Notes under the pieces: model-generated
Databases searched by the model: none
The model's input: the letters and a program-made list of their open reading frames with translations, nothing else
Told to the model about the DNA's origin: nothing
Assembly: GCA_937921865.1 (NCBI GenBank)
Contig: CAKZWF010000008.1
Location: 83,638 to 147,637, forward strand
Reading direction: 5' to 3'
DNA length: 64,000 nucleotides
Source of the DNA: an uncultured Pseudomonadales bacterium
Lineage (GTDB): Bacteria > Pseudomonadota > Gammaproteobacteria > Pseudomonadales > Azotimanducaceae
Program-made: the position numbers and the translations under genes
Shown: in pieces, positions 1 through 9,947 of the stretch
How the letters are laid out: every line of letters starts with the position of its first letter
Numbering within the stretch: the stretch's first letter is position 1

Positions 1-1
1 A

Positions 2-919
2 TCAGTCTTCCTGGCTTTCTGCGCGCGGATGAGCTGCGTCGTAGACCTTGGCGAGGTGTTGAAAGTCGAGATGCGTATAAATCTGGGTGGTGGCGATGTC
101 ACTGTGTCCCAGTAGCTCCTGGACTGCGCGCAGATCGCTGCTGGACTCCAGCAGATGGCTGGCGAAGCTGTGACGCAACATGTGCGGGTGCAACTCATCA
201 CTGCCCAGCTGACTGGTACCCATTCGTTTTAGACGGCTCTGCACAGTGCGCGGAGAGATCCTGCGCCCGTTGCGGGTGGTGAACACTGCTGTGGTACCGG
301 CCGGGCAGTCACGGCAGTGCAGCCAGCTGTTTATAGCGGTGACACAGTGACTGCCAAGTGGTACCTGACGAACTTTGTTGCCTTTACCGACAACACGGAC
401 AAACCCTTCGCTCAGATCCAGATCGTCCAGATCGACACCCACCAGCTCCGCGAGTCGCAGGCCGCTGCCATAGAGGAGTTCGGCCATTGCCTGGTCACGT
501 TTTTCCAACGGGGTCCGAGCGGTATAGCGAAACAGCTGTGCGGCCCGGTCAGTGTCAAGGACGTTAGGAAGCTTGTTTGGTCGTTTCGGCGCTCGAGAAG
601 CTGCCGCTGGGTTGGCTGTCAGAACTCGCATCTTTACCAGGTAGCTGAAGAAGCTGCGAACGCTCGACAGGCTTCGCTGCAGACTTCTGGGTGCCAGACC
701 GCGGCCGTGCAGCTTGGCAACGAAGGCATCAACGTGGTGCGGGCGAATCTGCGCCAGCGGCGTATCCACTATGTCGAGAAATCTGCCGAGGTCCCGTTCA
801 TAGGCGCTCAGCGTATGTTTTGAATACTGTTTTTCTGAACGCAGAAACTCCAGGTATTGACGCAGTTTAGGGTGCCGGTCGCTCGGAGATGCAGAAGCGG
901 GCTCCGGCTTCGTAGTCAT
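2..919 (-). CDS. xerC: Tyrosine recombinase XerC
   Basis: Site-specific recombinase that, with XerD, resolves chromosome dimers at dif. The 305-residue protein has the usual N-terminal SAM-like core-binding domain (about residues 18-105) and a C-terminal catalytic domain. All catalytic residues are visible: R155, K179, H246 and R249 (in HPHMLRH), H272 and the nucleophile Y281. Its start overlaps the stop of the upstream DUF484 gene by 4 bp, so it is the last visible gene of the lptM-lysA-dapF-DUF484-xerC operon, a standard gammaproteobacterial order. The stop codon lies at the left window edge, so the gene is complete. Confidence 0.97.
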   Translation of the reverse strand: MTTKPEPASASPSDRHPKLRQYLEFLRSEKQYSKHTLSAYERDLGRFLDIVDTPLAQIRPHHVDAFVAKLHGRGLAPRSLQRSLSSVRSFFSYLVKMRVLTANPAAASRAPKRPNKLPNVLDTDRAAQLFRYTARTPLEKRDQAMAELLYGSGLRLAELVGVDLDDLDLSEGFVRVVGKGNKVRQVPLGSHCVTAINSWLHCRDCPAGTTAVFTTRNGRRISPRTVQSRLKRMGTSQLGSDELHPHMLRHSFASHLLESSSDLRAVQELLGHSDIATTQIYTHLDFQHLAKVYDAAHPRAESQED

Positions 920-1590
920 AAGGTCAGGCGCTCGCAGACCCTGGAGAGAACGTCACCGATATAGGTTACAAACAAGGTGTCCATGTCGGAGCTGAAGCGT
1001 GCCGCGTCACGGCTGCCGATGGCCAGGCAACCACTGCCGCCCTCCCAGAACAGTGGCGCGATCACTGCGCTGCCCTGAGCATCGTGCTGCTGGATTGGAA
1101 ACAGAGCCATCAGTTCCTCTTCTCGCAGAATGGTGCACATCGGCCGGGTGCCGCTTACCAGCGACTCGTGCGGAAGCGCGCTGTCATGGCTCTGCAGGTG
1201 GTCGAGGAAAATCTGCTGATTGGCGAGGTGGCAGCAGACAAAGTCCGCCTGGAAGTCGGCAAGGACGTAGGTGGCGAGTACTTCGTTTAGCTCCTGCCAG
1301 CTCTCCACGTTGAGCAGTTCCAGCGTCAAAGTTCGAGTCTTGGCGAACAGTTCGTCGTTGTCTTTCGCCGCCTGCAGCAGTTCGTTCATGCGCCGACGCA
1401 TCTGCATGTTGCGCTCGCGCAGAATGGCCACCTGGCGTTCAATCAGTGATACCGCTTTGCCAGACTCATGAGGCAGGTCCAGTTCCGAGAGAATGTTGGG
1501 GTGGCGCTGGAAAAAACCTTTGTCTGCGCGCAGATAATCGATGACAAGTTCGTCGTTGAGATTGATGTCGGAATCGTGGACCGTGCTCAT
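916..1590 (-). CDS. DUF484 family protein
   Basis: A 224-residue cytoplasmic protein of the DUF484 family, always found between dapF and xerC in gammaproteobacteria. It starts with a helical segment containing the family signature around FFQRHPNIL (residues 27-35), then a coiled-coil stretch (about 50-95) and a GAF-like C-terminal domain. The molecular function is unknown. It is 53 bp downstream of dapF and overlaps xerC by 4 bp, so the three are probably co-translated. The assignment rests on sequence pattern and gene context together. Confidence 0.9.
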   Translation of the reverse strand: MSTVHDSDINLNDELVIDYLRADKGFFQRHPNILSELDLPHESGKAVSLIERQVAILRERNMQMRRRMNELLQAAKDNDELFAKTRTLTLELLNVESWQELNEVLATYVLADFQADFVCCHLANQQIFLDHLQSHDSALPHESLVSGTRPMCTILREEELMALFPIQQHDAQGSAVIAPLFWEGGSGCLAIGSRDAARFSSDMDTLFVTYIGDVLSRVCERLTL

Positions 1591-1643
1591 GACTTGAAAC
1601 TCTGGCTGAGACCTGATGAGTGAGTAGCGCCGTTATGGCACGT

Positions 1644-2486
1644 CTAAGTGGAGACGGTACCCTTATAGACCAGCGCTGTGGGCCCGATCATTGTAACGGC
1701 GCTGTTTTCGCCTGGCCAGGCGATGCGTACCTTACCGCCAGGCAGTGAGACTTTGATCCGCTCGCCCAGACCGCGGGTCAATCTGCCGGCGACGGCGGCT
1801 GCACAGGCCCCGGTGCCGCAGGCTTGAGTTTCCCCTACTCCGCGCTCGAAGACGCGTACCCGGATGAAGGCATCGTCAACCACCTGGCAGAAGCCGATGT
1901 TTGCCTGTTCGGGAAAAAACGGGTGGCTGGTCAGCTGCGCGCCAATTTCCGCAACTGCCGCTTCAGTGATTTCTTCGACAAAAATCACGCCGTGAGGATT
2001 ACCCATGGATACCGGCACCAACTCGTGGCTGCCGCAGGGGGATTCAAGACGAAAGCTGTGGTCATTGTTTGCGGCGGCGAACGCCGGGTCGAATGGCACT
2101 GCTGCTGCGTCCAGGCGTGGTGGACCCATGTCCACTTCCACGTTGCTGGCTTCGAGCAGGCTGGTCTGGAAAGAACCGTTAGCGGTTTCGAACCGCAGCA
2201 CCTTTTTGGGACTCAATCCCAGCTCATTGATTAATCTGGCAACACAGCGGGCGCCATTGCCGCAATGCTCCGCCGTAGAGCCGTCAGCATTATAGATGCC
2301 ATAGCGGAAGTCGTTGTCCGGGTCAGTTGGCACATCGATTGTTAACAGCTGGTCGAAACCTATCCCGGTGTGGCGATCTGCCCAGGCGCGTATCTGTTCG
2401 GGAGTAAATGACACCTGCTGGGTCACCCGGTCGATGACCATGAAGTCATTGCCGAGTCCGTGCATTTTGCTGAATGCAATATCCAT
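1644..2486 (-). CDS. dapF: Diaminopimelate epimerase
   Basis: Converts LL- to meso-diaminopimelate, the last shared step before peptidoglycan crosslinking and lysine synthesis; cytoplasmic. The 280-residue length is typical. Both catalytic cysteines are present: C75 in AEHCGNGARC and C223 in GETQACGTGACA. It starts 4 bp after lysA ends, so the two enzymes that make and use meso-diaminopimelate are co-transcribed. Confidence 0.98.
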   Translation of the reverse strand: MDIAFSKMHGLGNDFMVIDRVTQQVSFTPEQIRAWADRHTGIGFDQLLTIDVPTDPDNDFRYGIYNADGSTAEHCGNGARCVARLINELGLSPKKVLRFETANGSFQTSLLEASNVEVDMGPPRLDAAAVPFDPAFAAANNDHSFRLESPCGSHELVPVSMGNPHGVIFVEEITEAAVAEIGAQLTSHPFFPEQANIGFCQVVDDAFIRVRVFERGVGETQACGTGACAAAVAGRLTRGLGERIKVSLPGGKVRIAWPGENSAVTMIGPTALVYKGTVST

Positions 2487-2490
2487 CCGA

Positions 2491-3762
2491 TCAGCGCTCC
2501 GGGAGTTCCAGTCGCAACATGTCGGTGCTGGTCTCGCGGCGTCGAATCACGCTGAAGCTGTCGCCCTCTACAAGAACTTCGGGCGGCCGGCCTCGGCTGT
2601 TGTAGTTGGATGCCTGAACCATTGCATACGCACCGGCAGAATAAACCGCCAGAAGATCTCCCGGCTCGATGGTGAGCAGGCGGTCTTTGGCCAGAAAGTC
2701 CGCGCTTTCGCACACGGGACCGACTATGTCCCAGCGCCGGGCAGCGTTCGGATCGCGGCGCGCTACGTTGTCCACACCGTGCCATGCCTGATACAACGCG
2801 GGTCTGATCAGATCGTTCATTGCCGCATCGGTCACGGCAAAGTTGTGGTGTTCGTCGCTGGGTTGAGGTTTCAGGTATTCCACCGTCGTGACCAGAATGC
2901 CACCGTTTGCGACCAGGAAACGCCCGGGTTCAACAACGATCTGGATTTTCCGGTTGTCCAGAGCAGCAACGACTCGCTCGCTGTAGTCGGCGAAATCAAA
3001 AGGCGGCTCAGTGTCGTAGGTAGCGCTGAAACCTCCACCGAGGTCTAAGTGGTCCAGTTCAATGCCGTTGTCCTGCAGTTGGTCGATAAGTTTCAGCAGG
3101 TTCTCCAGCGCTTCGATCATCGGCTGGGGTGTGGTGATCTGTGAGCCAATGTGGCAAGCCAATCCAGCTGCGCGCAGATGGTCGTTGCTCTGGATAAAGT
3201 CATACAGTGCCAGGGCTTGCGCCGCGGGCACTCCGAACTTGTTTTCTTTTAAACCGGTAGAGATGTAAGGGTGCGTCTTCGGGTCGACGTCGGGATTGAC
3301 CCGGATCGCAACCGCGGCGACTTTGCCGAGCAGGCGGGCACGCTCAGCGATGCGTGCAAGTTCCGCGGCACTCTCCACATTGAAGCAGCCAATATCCAGC
3401 TTCAGGGCCAGGTCAATGTCTGCAGCAGATTTACCAACTCCGGAAAATACCACTCTGCCGGCATCTGCGCCTGCGGCCATAACCCGCTGCAGTTCACCGC
3501 CGGAGACGATATCGAAACCCGCGCCGAGAGCGTTGAATATCTTGAGTACAGCAAGGTTGGAGTTGGCTTTCACCGCGTAACAGATTTGACCGCCAAAAAC
3601 TGCGATGGAGGTTTCGAGCAGATGATACTGACGCTCGAATTTTTGTCTCGAATAGACGTATACGGGTGTGCCGACTGTGGCAACGATGTCCGGTATGGCG
3701 ACGTCATCGACATGCAGGATGTCGTTGCGAAACTGGAACGAAGGTGACAGGTCTGAATTCAT
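2491..3762 (-). CDS. lysA: Diaminopimelate decarboxylase
   Basis: PLP enzyme that decarboxylates meso-diaminopimelate to L-lysine. It has 423 residues with the alanine-racemase-like barrel first; the PLP lysine is K65 in CYAVKAN. The C-terminal beta domain keeps the CESADF motif and the GAYAM segment that form the substrate site across the dimer. The ATG overlaps the stop of the small lipoprotein gene upstream (ATGA overlap), indicating translational coupling. No LysR-type activator lies next to it. Confidence 0.98.
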   Translation of the reverse strand: MNSDLSPSFQFRNDILHVDDVAIPDIVATVGTPVYVYSRQKFERQYHLLETSIAVFGGQICYAVKANSNLAVLKIFNALGAGFDIVSGGELQRVMAAGADAGRVVFSGVGKSAADIDLALKLDIGCFNVESAAELARIAERARLLGKVAAVAIRVNPDVDPKTHPYISTGLKENKFGVPAAQALALYDFIQSNDHLRAAGLACHIGSQITTPQPMIEALENLLKLIDQLQDNGIELDHLDLGGGFSATYDTEPPFDFADYSERVVAALDNRKIQIVVEPGRFLVANGGILVTTVEYLKPQPSDEHHNFAVTDAAMNDLIRPALYQAWHGVDNVARRDPNAARRWDIVGPVCESADFLAKDRLLTIEPGDLLAVYSAGAYAMVQASNYNSRGRPPEVLVEGDSFSVIRRRETSTDMLRLELPER

Positions 3763-3956
3763 AGTTGATCAGGTAGGACGATATGAGTCGGGCCATTGTG
3801 ATTTGCTGCGAGCAGCTTTGCTGACTCGGCTGAACGGGTGGCTTCAGGTAGCGTTAAAGGCCCTTTCTGTCCGCAGGTGGCAGCTTGCAGGGTCAGTAGA
3901 ATCAGCAGTATCCAGCGCACGTGAAGGGCCCGAAGAACAAACAAAAAAGTATACAC
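3759..3956 (-). CDS. lptM: Small LptM-like lipoprotein
   Basis: A 65-residue lipoprotein: a hydrophobic signal segment (about residues 14-27) followed by a cysteine in the family signature CGQKGPL. This signature and the position directly before lysA identify the LptM (formerly YifL/LppL) family, outer-membrane lipoproteins that assist oxidative maturation of the LptD-LptE translocon in E. coli. An N-terminal extension precedes the signal segment, so the true start may be an internal codon. Overlaps lysA by 4 bp. Confidence 0.85.
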   Translation of the reverse strand: MYTFLFVLRALHVRWILLILLTLQAATCGQKGPLTLPEATRSAESAKLLAANHNGPTHIVLPDQL

Positions 3957-3985
3957 GTTCCGGCCCTCACCGGAGGTTCATCCAC

Positions 3986-5368
3986 TCATTGAATCCTTGC
4001 TCTGCTGCGGGCTATGGCAGCAGTCACCTGAACAGGCGCGGTGGCACCGAAATGATTCCGAGCTGCCACAGACCCTTCGAGAGTGAGTATGTCGAAGACC
4101 TCCTCATCGATCAGCTGGCAGAACTGTTGCAGCTCGGGCAGCGTGAGTTCATCCAGGGCTCGGTTTTCGCGAATCGCGAATGCGACGGTCTGACCAACCA
4201 CCTCGTGGGCATCGCGAAACGGGATACCCAGGCGAACCAGATAGTCGGCCAGGTCCGTTGCGGTGGTGAAGCCCGCGGCAGCAGCTTTGCGCATGTTGTC
4301 AGCTCTGGCTTCGATTGCCGGAATCAGCCCGTTCAGAGCCGTCAGAGTGTCGCGCAGCGTGTCCAGCGCGTCGAACAGCGGCTCTTTGTCTTCCTGATTG
4401 TCTTTGTTGTAGGCCAGCGGCTGACCTTTCATCAGCGTCAGCAGGGTAATCAGGCTGCCGGTTACCCGGGCGGATTTGCCTCGGATGAGTTCCGGGACGT
4501 CAGGGTTCTTCTTCTGAGGCATGATGCTGGAACCGGTGCAGAAGCGATCGGGCAGATCAATAAAGGAGAACTGCTGAGACATCCACAGCACCAGTTCTTC
4601 GCTCCAGCGCGAAAAATGACCCATTGTCATGCTGGCTACCGCGCAGAATTCGATGATGAAGTCGCGGTCACTGACCGCATCGAGAGAGTTTTCGCTGACC
4701 TCGGCAAATCCCAACTCAGTCGCGACCATCTGACGATCTATCGGGAAGGTGGTGCCGGCGAGCGCGGCGCTGCCCAGCGGCAGCACGTTGACCCGTTTAC
4801 GACAATCCAGCAATCGGTCCCGGTCACGCTTGAGCATTTCAAACCAGCACAGCAGATGGTGACCGAAAGTGATCGGCTGAGCAGCCTGCAGATGCGTGAA
4901 CCCGGGCATGATTGTATCGGTATGCTCAGCGGCCTTGTCCAGGATAGCGTTCAGCAGCTGTTGTTCCTGTTCCAGCAGCTGATCAATCGCATCGCGCAGA
5001 TACAGCCGCATGTCGGTGGCGACCTGATCATTACGCGAACGACCGGTGTGCAGCTTTTTACCGGTATCACCAATGATTTCCACCAGGCGGCTTTCGATAT
5101 TCATGTGCACGTCTTCGCGGCTCACTGACCAGACGAACTCGCCATCGGTGATTTCCTGCTGGATCTGCTCTAAGCCTCCGACGATGCTTTTGCGCTCGTC
5201 ATCGGTCAGAATGCCGACACTGGCCAGCATGTTGGCATGCGCAACGGAGCCTTGAATATCAAACGGATACAGGCGCTGATCAAACGCCACCGATGCCGTG
5301 TAGGCTTCGACGAACGCATCTGTTGCCTCGAGGAATCTGCCGCCCCAGGCTTTGCTGTCTTGACTCAT
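3986..5368 (-). CDS. argH: Argininosuccinate lyase
   Basis: Last enzyme of arginine synthesis: splits argininosuccinate into arginine and fumarate. The fumarase-superfamily signature [12 protein letters not shown] is present about two thirds into the 460-residue protein, as is the HTGRSRNDQ motif. An open frame extends 14 codons further upstream, but the start at 5368 gives the conserved N terminus SKAWGGRF. The gene is divergent from the histidine kinase gene with only 21 bp between the start codons, so each promoter must lie inside the neighbour's coding region or leader. Confidence 0.97.
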   Translation of the reverse strand: MSQDSKAWGGRFLEATDAFVEAYTASVAFDQRLYPFDIQGSVAHANMLASVGILTDDERKSIVGGLEQIQQEITDGEFVWSVSREDVHMNIESRLVEIIGDTGKKLHTGRSRNDQVATDMRLYLRDAIDQLLEQEQQLLNAILDKAAEHTDTIMPGFTHLQAAQPITFGHHLLCWFEMLKRDRDRLLDCRKRVNVLPLGSAALAGTTFPIDRQMVATELGFAEVSENSLDAVSDRDFIIEFCAVASMTMGHFSRWSEELVLWMSQQFSFIDLPDRFCTGSSIMPQKKNPDVPELIRGKSARVTGSLITLLTLMKGQPLAYNKDNQEDKEPLFDALDTLRDTLTALNGLIPAIEARADNMRKAAAAGFTTATDLADYLVRLGIPFRDAHEVVGQTVAFAIRENRALDELTLPELQQFCQLIDEEVFDILTLEGSVAARNHFGATAPVQVTAAIARSRARIQ

Positions 5369-5389
5369 GACTGACTTAATCGGGTGGTG

Positions 5390-6460
5390 ATGGCGAAGTA
5401 TAACAACCAATCGGACCCTCTGGACGCTGCGGCGGCCGCGCCAAAACCCTTCGTGGTTCCGGATCTGTGTAATGTGGCGGCAATTTCACTGGTGGTGCTT
5501 TTCGGCGAACTGCTGGTGCTGGTGCTGCTGTTTGCCGGTGGCCCGGTCACCTGGGTTCGACTGGCGCTGATGTCGCTGTTTGTGCAGTGGGTGGGTCTGT
5601 CCAGCGCGGGTGTTCTGTGCGCAACACGCAAAGTTCTGGCGGGCTTCGGCCTGGTAACGGGCGGCCTGCTGGCATTCGGTCTGGTGCTGCTGATCACCCT
5701 GATGGTTGGACTGTTTGCCGATCGCATGTTTGCCGGCCCCGGCAGCAGCATCGACTGGACGGTGATCTTTGGTCAGCAGGTAATCGCAGGAATTATCGCC
5801 GCGCTGACGCTGCGCTACTTCTACGTTCAACAGCAGCTGCGGGTTCAGGAGCAGTCAGAACTGCAGTCGCGCATTCAGGCTCTGCAGAGTCGGATTCGTC
5901 CCCATTTTCTATTCAACAGCATGAACATTATCGCCAGTCTGATTGCGGTGGATCCGGATACCGCGGAGGCGGTTGTGGAAGATCTGTCGGAACTGTTTCG
6001 CGCCAGCCTCAACGACGCCGGCAACCAGGTGCCGATGCGGGATGAATTGAGTCTGTGTGAACGGTATGTGCGAATCGAGGCACTGCGTCTGGGCGATCGT
6101 CTGGATATGGTCTGGCAGGTGGAAGAACTGCCGCGCCACGTGCAGATTCCTCTGCTGACGCTGCAGCCGCTGCTGGAAAACGCGATTTATCATGGCATAC
6201 AGCCGTTGCCCGAAGGTGGCACAATTCGCCTTCGACTGTGGCTTGAAAAGGACAGCGTCAATGTCGAAATCACCAATCCGCTGCCGCCGGCTAATGCCCG
6301 CTATCAGAGCCAGGGTAATCGGATGGCGTTGAATAACATCCGCAGCCGGTTGAGTGTGCTCTATGGCGCCAAGGCGGAATTGACCACCAGCGCGGGTGAA
6401 ACCACCTACGCCACTACGCTGCGCTATCCGCTTAGCGCCGCAGATGAGGAAACAAGCTGA
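5390..6460 (+). CDS. algZ: LytS/AlgZ-type sensor histidine kinase
   Basis: Membrane histidine kinase, about 356 residues, of the His_kinase (LytS/YehU) family. Four hydrophobic segments fill residues 28-145, then a coiled linker, then the family motif [10 protein letters not shown], whose H172 is the likely phosphate acceptor, and an HATPase domain with [10 protein letters not shown] as the N box. The ATG at 5390 is preceded by two in-frame GTG codons (5384, 5387). It overlaps the response regulator gene (ATGA) and sits between argH and hemC exactly as fimS/algZ does in Pseudomonas, where the pair controls twitching motility and exopolysaccharide. Whether the regulon is the same here cannot be seen. 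Confidence 0.9.
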   Translation: MAKYNNQSDPLDAAAAAPKPFVVPDLCNVAAISLVVLFGELLVLVLLFAGGPVTWVRLALMSLFVQWVGLSSAGVLCATRKVLAGFGLVTGGLLAFGLVLLITLMVGLFADRMFAGPGSSIDWTVIFGQQVIAGIIAALTLRYFYVQQQLRVQEQSELQSRIQALQSRIRPHFLFNSMNIIASLIAVDPDTAEAVVEDLSELFRASLNDAGNQVPMRDELSLCERYVRIEALRLGDRLDMVWQVEELPRHVQIPLLTLQPLLENAIYHGIQPLPEGGTIRLRLWLEKDSVNVEITNPLPPANARYQSQGNRMALNNIRSRLSVLYGAKAELTTSAGETTYATTLRYPLSAADEETS

Positions 6461-7188
6461 TGAAGGTGCTCATCGTAGATGATGAACAGCTGGCCAGGGA
6501 CAGGCTGGCGCGAATGATCGCTGGGTACGATGACTACGAGGTGATTGGTGAAGCGGCCAACGGGATAGAGGCGGTCAAGCAGGCGGCGACGCTGCAGCCG
6601 GAGGTAGTGCTGCTGGACATCAGAATGCCGGGGATGGATGGTCTCGAGACTGCCCGCCATTTTGGCGACCTCGACGAGCCACCGGCAGTGATTTTCTGCA
6701 CTGCCTATGAAGAACACGCGGTGGAGGCTTTCAACCTTCAGGCGGTTGGCTATCTGCTCAAGCCGGTTCGCAAAGACAATCTGGAAGCGGCGCTGGGTAA
6801 TGCCCAACGGATTAACAAAGCTCAGCTGGCGGCCCTGTCCAGCGAGCAGCCGCCGAGACGTTCCCACATATCCGCCCGGACCCGCCGCGGCATGGAGCTG
6901 ATTCCTGTTGACGACGTGCGCTATTTCCAGGCTGATCAGAAATATGTCACGGTGCGCCATGCTGCAGGAGAAGTCATCGTTGATGAAACTCTGCGGGATC
7001 TGGAAGAAGAATTTGCTGATCATTTTGTCCGCGTCCATCGTAACGCGCTGGTTGCCGCCCACTATGTCATTGGCCTGGATCGGCTCGGCAACGGTCACTA
7101 TCAGATCCGCTTGCGGGATGTCGATGAAGCTCTGGACGTGAGCCGAAGACACGTAGCCGCGGTGCGCAAATTCATTAAAAAGCTCTAG
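6460..7188 (+). CDS. algR: LytTR response regulator, AlgR-like
   Basis: A 242-residue response regulator. The receiver domain (1-120) has the acidic pair DD at 7-8, phospho-acceptor D53 in LLDIRMPGMDG, and the conserved T/K region (CTAYEEHA, LLKPV). Residues 140-240 form a LytTR DNA-binding domain with the pattern ISARTRRGMELI...YVTVRH. Translationally coupled to the kinase gene before it; hemC starts 14 bp after it, so regulation and haem synthesis may share a transcript, as in Pseudomonas. Confidence 0.92.
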   Translation: MKVLIVDDEQLARDRLARMIAGYDDYEVIGEAANGIEAVKQAATLQPEVVLLDIRMPGMDGLETARHFGDLDEPPAVIFCTAYEEHAVEAFNLQAVGYLLKPVRKDNLEAALGNAQRINKAQLAALSSEQPPRRSHISARTRRGMELIPVDDVRYFQADQKYVTVRHAAGEVIVDETLRDLEEEFADHFVRVHRNALVAAHYVIGLDRLGNGHYQIRLRDVDEALDVSRRHVAAVRKFIKKL

Positions 7189-7202
7189 ATCGCCGGACCC
7201 CC

Positions 7203-8126
7203 ATGACTCGACAACAGATCACGATCGCTACCCGCCAGAGCAAACTGGCGTTATGGCAGGCTAACTTCATCAAAGCAGAACTCGAAGCCGCCCACCCGGG
7301 GCTCTCCGTCGAACTCCTCGGTATGACCACTGATGGTGATCGCTGGCTGTCATCACCTCTGTCTGAAGTGGGTGGCAAAGGCCTGTTCATCAAAGCGCTT
7401 GAAGACGCATTGCAGGATGGGCGTGCGGATCTGGCCGTTCACTCAATGAAGGATGTGCCTGCGGAACTGCCTGATGGTTTTGCGCTGCCGGTGATCGGCT
7501 ATCGTGAAGATGTCAGGGATGCGCTGGTCAGTGCGTCAGCAAAGTCTCTCGACGATCTGCCGGCAGGTGCGTTGATCGGCTCTTCCAGCCTGCGCCGCCA
7601 GTCGATGCTGCTGCAGCAGCGTGGCGATCTGCGCGTGGCACCCGTGCGCGGCAATGTCGACACCCGTCTGGCAAAGCTGGATTCGGGTGAATACGACGCG
7701 ATCATCCTGGCAGCGGCAGGACTGAACCGGCTCGGACTATCGGCACGGATAACGGAACTTCTGCCCGTGGAGCGGCTTCTGCCCGCGGCCGGCCAAGGTG
7801 CGCTGGGCATTGAGTGCCGAGCTGATGATGCGGAGGTTGTTGCCCTGCTGCAGCCGCTGAACGACGCAATAGCTAACACCTGTGTCAGTGCGGAACGGCT
7901 GGTCAGCGCCGGTCTGGGTGCAGATTGCTCCGCACCTCTGGGCTGCCATGCGGTGCTGGTGGACGGCGAACTGCAGCTGGAAGCCTGGTTACTGCGTGAA
8001 GATGGCAGCGCGCAGATCTCTGCACAAGCCGGCGGGAAGTCGGCGGAGCTGGTCAGTGCGGAAGTTGTTGCGAGCCTGCTCGGAGCGGGTGCGGCTGACT
8101 GGCTGGCTGCCAGAAGCGGATCCTAG
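7203..8126 (+). CDS. hemC: Hydroxymethylbilane synthase (porphobilinogen deaminase)
   Basis: Polymerises four porphobilinogens to hydroxymethylbilane. The 307-residue protein keeps the active-site aspartate region (HSMKDVPAELP, about 80-90), the arginine-rich motif SSSLRRQ and the dipyrromethane-cofactor cysteine C242 in ADCSAPLG. First gene of a hemC-hemD-hemX-hemY run. Confidence 0.98.
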   Translation: MTRQQITIATRQSKLALWQANFIKAELEAAHPGLSVELLGMTTDGDRWLSSPLSEVGGKGLFIKALEDALQDGRADLAVHSMKDVPAELPDGFALPVIGYREDVRDALVSASAKSLDDLPAGALIGSSSLRRQSMLLQQRGDLRVAPVRGNVDTRLAKLDSGEYDAIILAAAGLNRLGLSARITELLPVERLLPAAGQGALGIECRADDAEVVALLQPLNDAIANTCVSAERLVSAGLGADCSAPLGCHAVLVDGELQLEAWLLREDGSAQISAQAGGKSAELVSAEVVASLLGAGAADWLAARSGS

Positions 8127-8135
8127 GCACCCTGA

Positions 8136-8825
8136 GTGGCCACCAGGCTCTGGCTTACCCGTACCCAACCCGGGGCTGATCGTCAGGCCCGGGATCTCCG
8201 GTCCGCGGGTTATCAGGTGCTGGCAGCACCGGTGCTGGAGGTGGCAACCATTGCCGCTGCAGCACCCGCGCACGCGCCGGATATTGTGATTTTCCTGTCT
8301 GAACATGCGGTGAATTGCGCGGCTGACCTGACGTTCTGTGACGGTGCGGTGGTACTTGCGATCGGGGCCAGAACTCAGCAGGTGCTGCAGTCCTTCGGTA
8401 TCGACGCCAGGGTTCCTGCCGAGGAGCGTAGCGAAGGACTGCTGCAGATGCCGGAGCTGGCGCAGCTGCAGGGTCTGCAGGTGCTGGTGGTTGCCGGTCA
8501 GGATGGTCGTGGTGTGCTTGAGGCTGAACTGGCAGCGCGCGGTGCGCAGGTCTCCAGTTACCGTTGCTACCGACGGGTGGCCGTGGCGGATCCTGCTGTT
8601 GAGGTGGCGGATGTGGATGGCATTGTGGTCGCCAGCGGTGATGGTCTGCAGGCGGTGGCCCGATTCTGGCTGAAGGCCGGCGGCAGCGTGAACATTCCGC
8701 TGCTGGTGCCCTCGGCGCGGGTGGCCGAGCTCGCCCGGCAGCAGGGATTCACCCGGGTGCTTGAATGTGCGGGAGCCGATTCCCGTGCAATACTGTCAAT
8801 GTTGCAACAGATAGCGGAAACGTAA
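8136..8825 (+). CDS. hemD: Uroporphyrinogen-III synthase
   Basis: Cyclises hydroxymethylbilane with inversion of ring D to give uroporphyrinogen III. The 229-residue length and two-lobed pattern fit the family, which is poorly conserved; the start of the fold (LTRTQPGADRQARDL) and the segment DGIVVASGDGLQAV are recognisable. The start is GTG, 9 bp after hemC. Position between hemC and hemX makes the call firm. Confidence 0.93.
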   Translation: MATRLWLTRTQPGADRQARDLRSAGYQVLAAPVLEVATIAAAAPAHAPDIVIFLSEHAVNCAADLTFCDGAVVLAIGARTQQVLQSFGIDARVPAEERSEGLLQMPELAQLQGLQVLVVAGQDGRGVLEAELAARGAQVSSYRCYRRVAVADPAVEVADVDGIVVASGDGLQAVARFWLKAGGSVNIPLLVPSARVAELARQQGFTRVLECAGADSRAILSMLQQIAET

Positions 8826-8828
8826 CTC

Positions 8829-9947
8829 GTGGCGGATCCCACTGACTCGAACAAACCCGGCAATGAAGTAGAGGCGGCGGAGGTATCTGACGACGCCCTG
8901 TTTGAATCCCGTTCGGATGATCCCGGGCCTGCCGATACGTCTGTTGAGCCCGACTCCGTGCCGGTGAAAGCGAAAAAACCCGGCAGATTCCTGGCTTTCT
9001 TGGCACTGTTGGTGGCTTTAGCCAGCCTGGGTTTGTCCGGCTATCTGTATTATCTGCTGCAGATCCAGAATCCGCTGGAGCCAGTCAGCAGCCGGCTGGA
9101 CAGCATGGAAAGCGAAGCCCGTCGGATGACCTCGACCCTGGCTGAGCTGAAAACTTCTCAGGCAGACGAACTGGCGGCGTTCAGCCGGCGGCAACGGATC
9201 GAGCTGGAAGCAGAGCGAACGGAACTGCTGGAGTCGCTTAATCAGCTGGCGAATCAGGCGCCCCCGTCGAGTCGGGAGTGGAAGGTGGCCGAGGTGGCCT
9301 ATCTGCTGCGAATTGCCAACCACAGGCTGCTCATGGAGCGTGATGTTGATGGTGCTCTGGAGCTGCTGACCGCGGCAGATGAGATTCTGGTTGAACTTGA
9401 TGACTTTGCCTTCTATCAGGTACGTGCGCGACTCGCAGAAGAGACGCGGACCCTGCAGTCTGTCGAAGCCAACGACCTGCCTGGGATCTATCTTGAACTC
9501 GAAGCGCTGAAACGACAGCTGCGCCAGCTGCCTGTGAAGCTGCCGCAATACCTGCAGTCTCGGAGCGAAGCGCCGACACCGGCGACGGACGATGACTCGG
9601 GGTTCTGGGCGTCGTTGCGGCGTGAGGTCTCGAGTAAATTCCGGATTCGCCACTTTGAAGGTGACATCAAGCCGTTGCTCTCTGCGGAAGAGGCAGTCTA
9701 TCTGGAACTCAATCTTCGGCTGATGCTGGAGCGGGCTCAGTTGGCTGCGCTACGCCGCGAACAGCTGGTGTTCAGTGAGAGCCTGGAGACCGCAGCATCG
9801 TGGTTGCTGGAATACCTCGATGACAGTGATGCAGCGGTGACAGACAGTGCCGAAGAACTCCGGCGCATTGCGGCGATTCAGCTGGACCTTGATCTGCCGG
9901 ACATATCGGCTTCACTGACGGCGCTCGAGGCAGTGCGACGGCAATGA
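8829..9947 (+). CDS. hemX: HemX-like membrane protein
   Basis: A 372-residue protein of the HemX family, often mislabelled uroporphyrinogen-III methyltransferase although it lacks that domain. Layout: acidic cytoplasmic N terminus (1-50), one membrane helix (about 54-77), then a long helical, coiled-coil-rich periplasmic region. The start is GTG, 3 bp after hemD. The biochemical role is not settled; co-occurrence with hemY suggests a scaffold or late-pathway role at the membrane. Confidence 0.88.
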   Translation: MADPTDSNKPGNEVEAAEVSDDALFESRSDDPGPADTSVEPDSVPVKAKKPGRFLAFLALLVALASLGLSGYLYYLLQIQNPLEPVSSRLDSMESEARRMTSTLAELKTSQADELAAFSRRQRIELEAERTELLESLNQLANQAPPSSREWKVAEVAYLLRIANHRLLMERDVDGALELLTAADEILVELDDFAFYQVRARLAEETRTLQSVEANDLPGIYLELEALKRQLRQLPVKLPQYLQSRSEAPTPATDDDSGFWASLRREVSSKFRIRHFEGDIKPLLSAEEAVYLELNLRLMLERAQLAALRREQLVFSESLETAASWLLEYLDDSDAAVTDSAEELRRIAAIQLDLDLPDISASLTALEAVRRQ

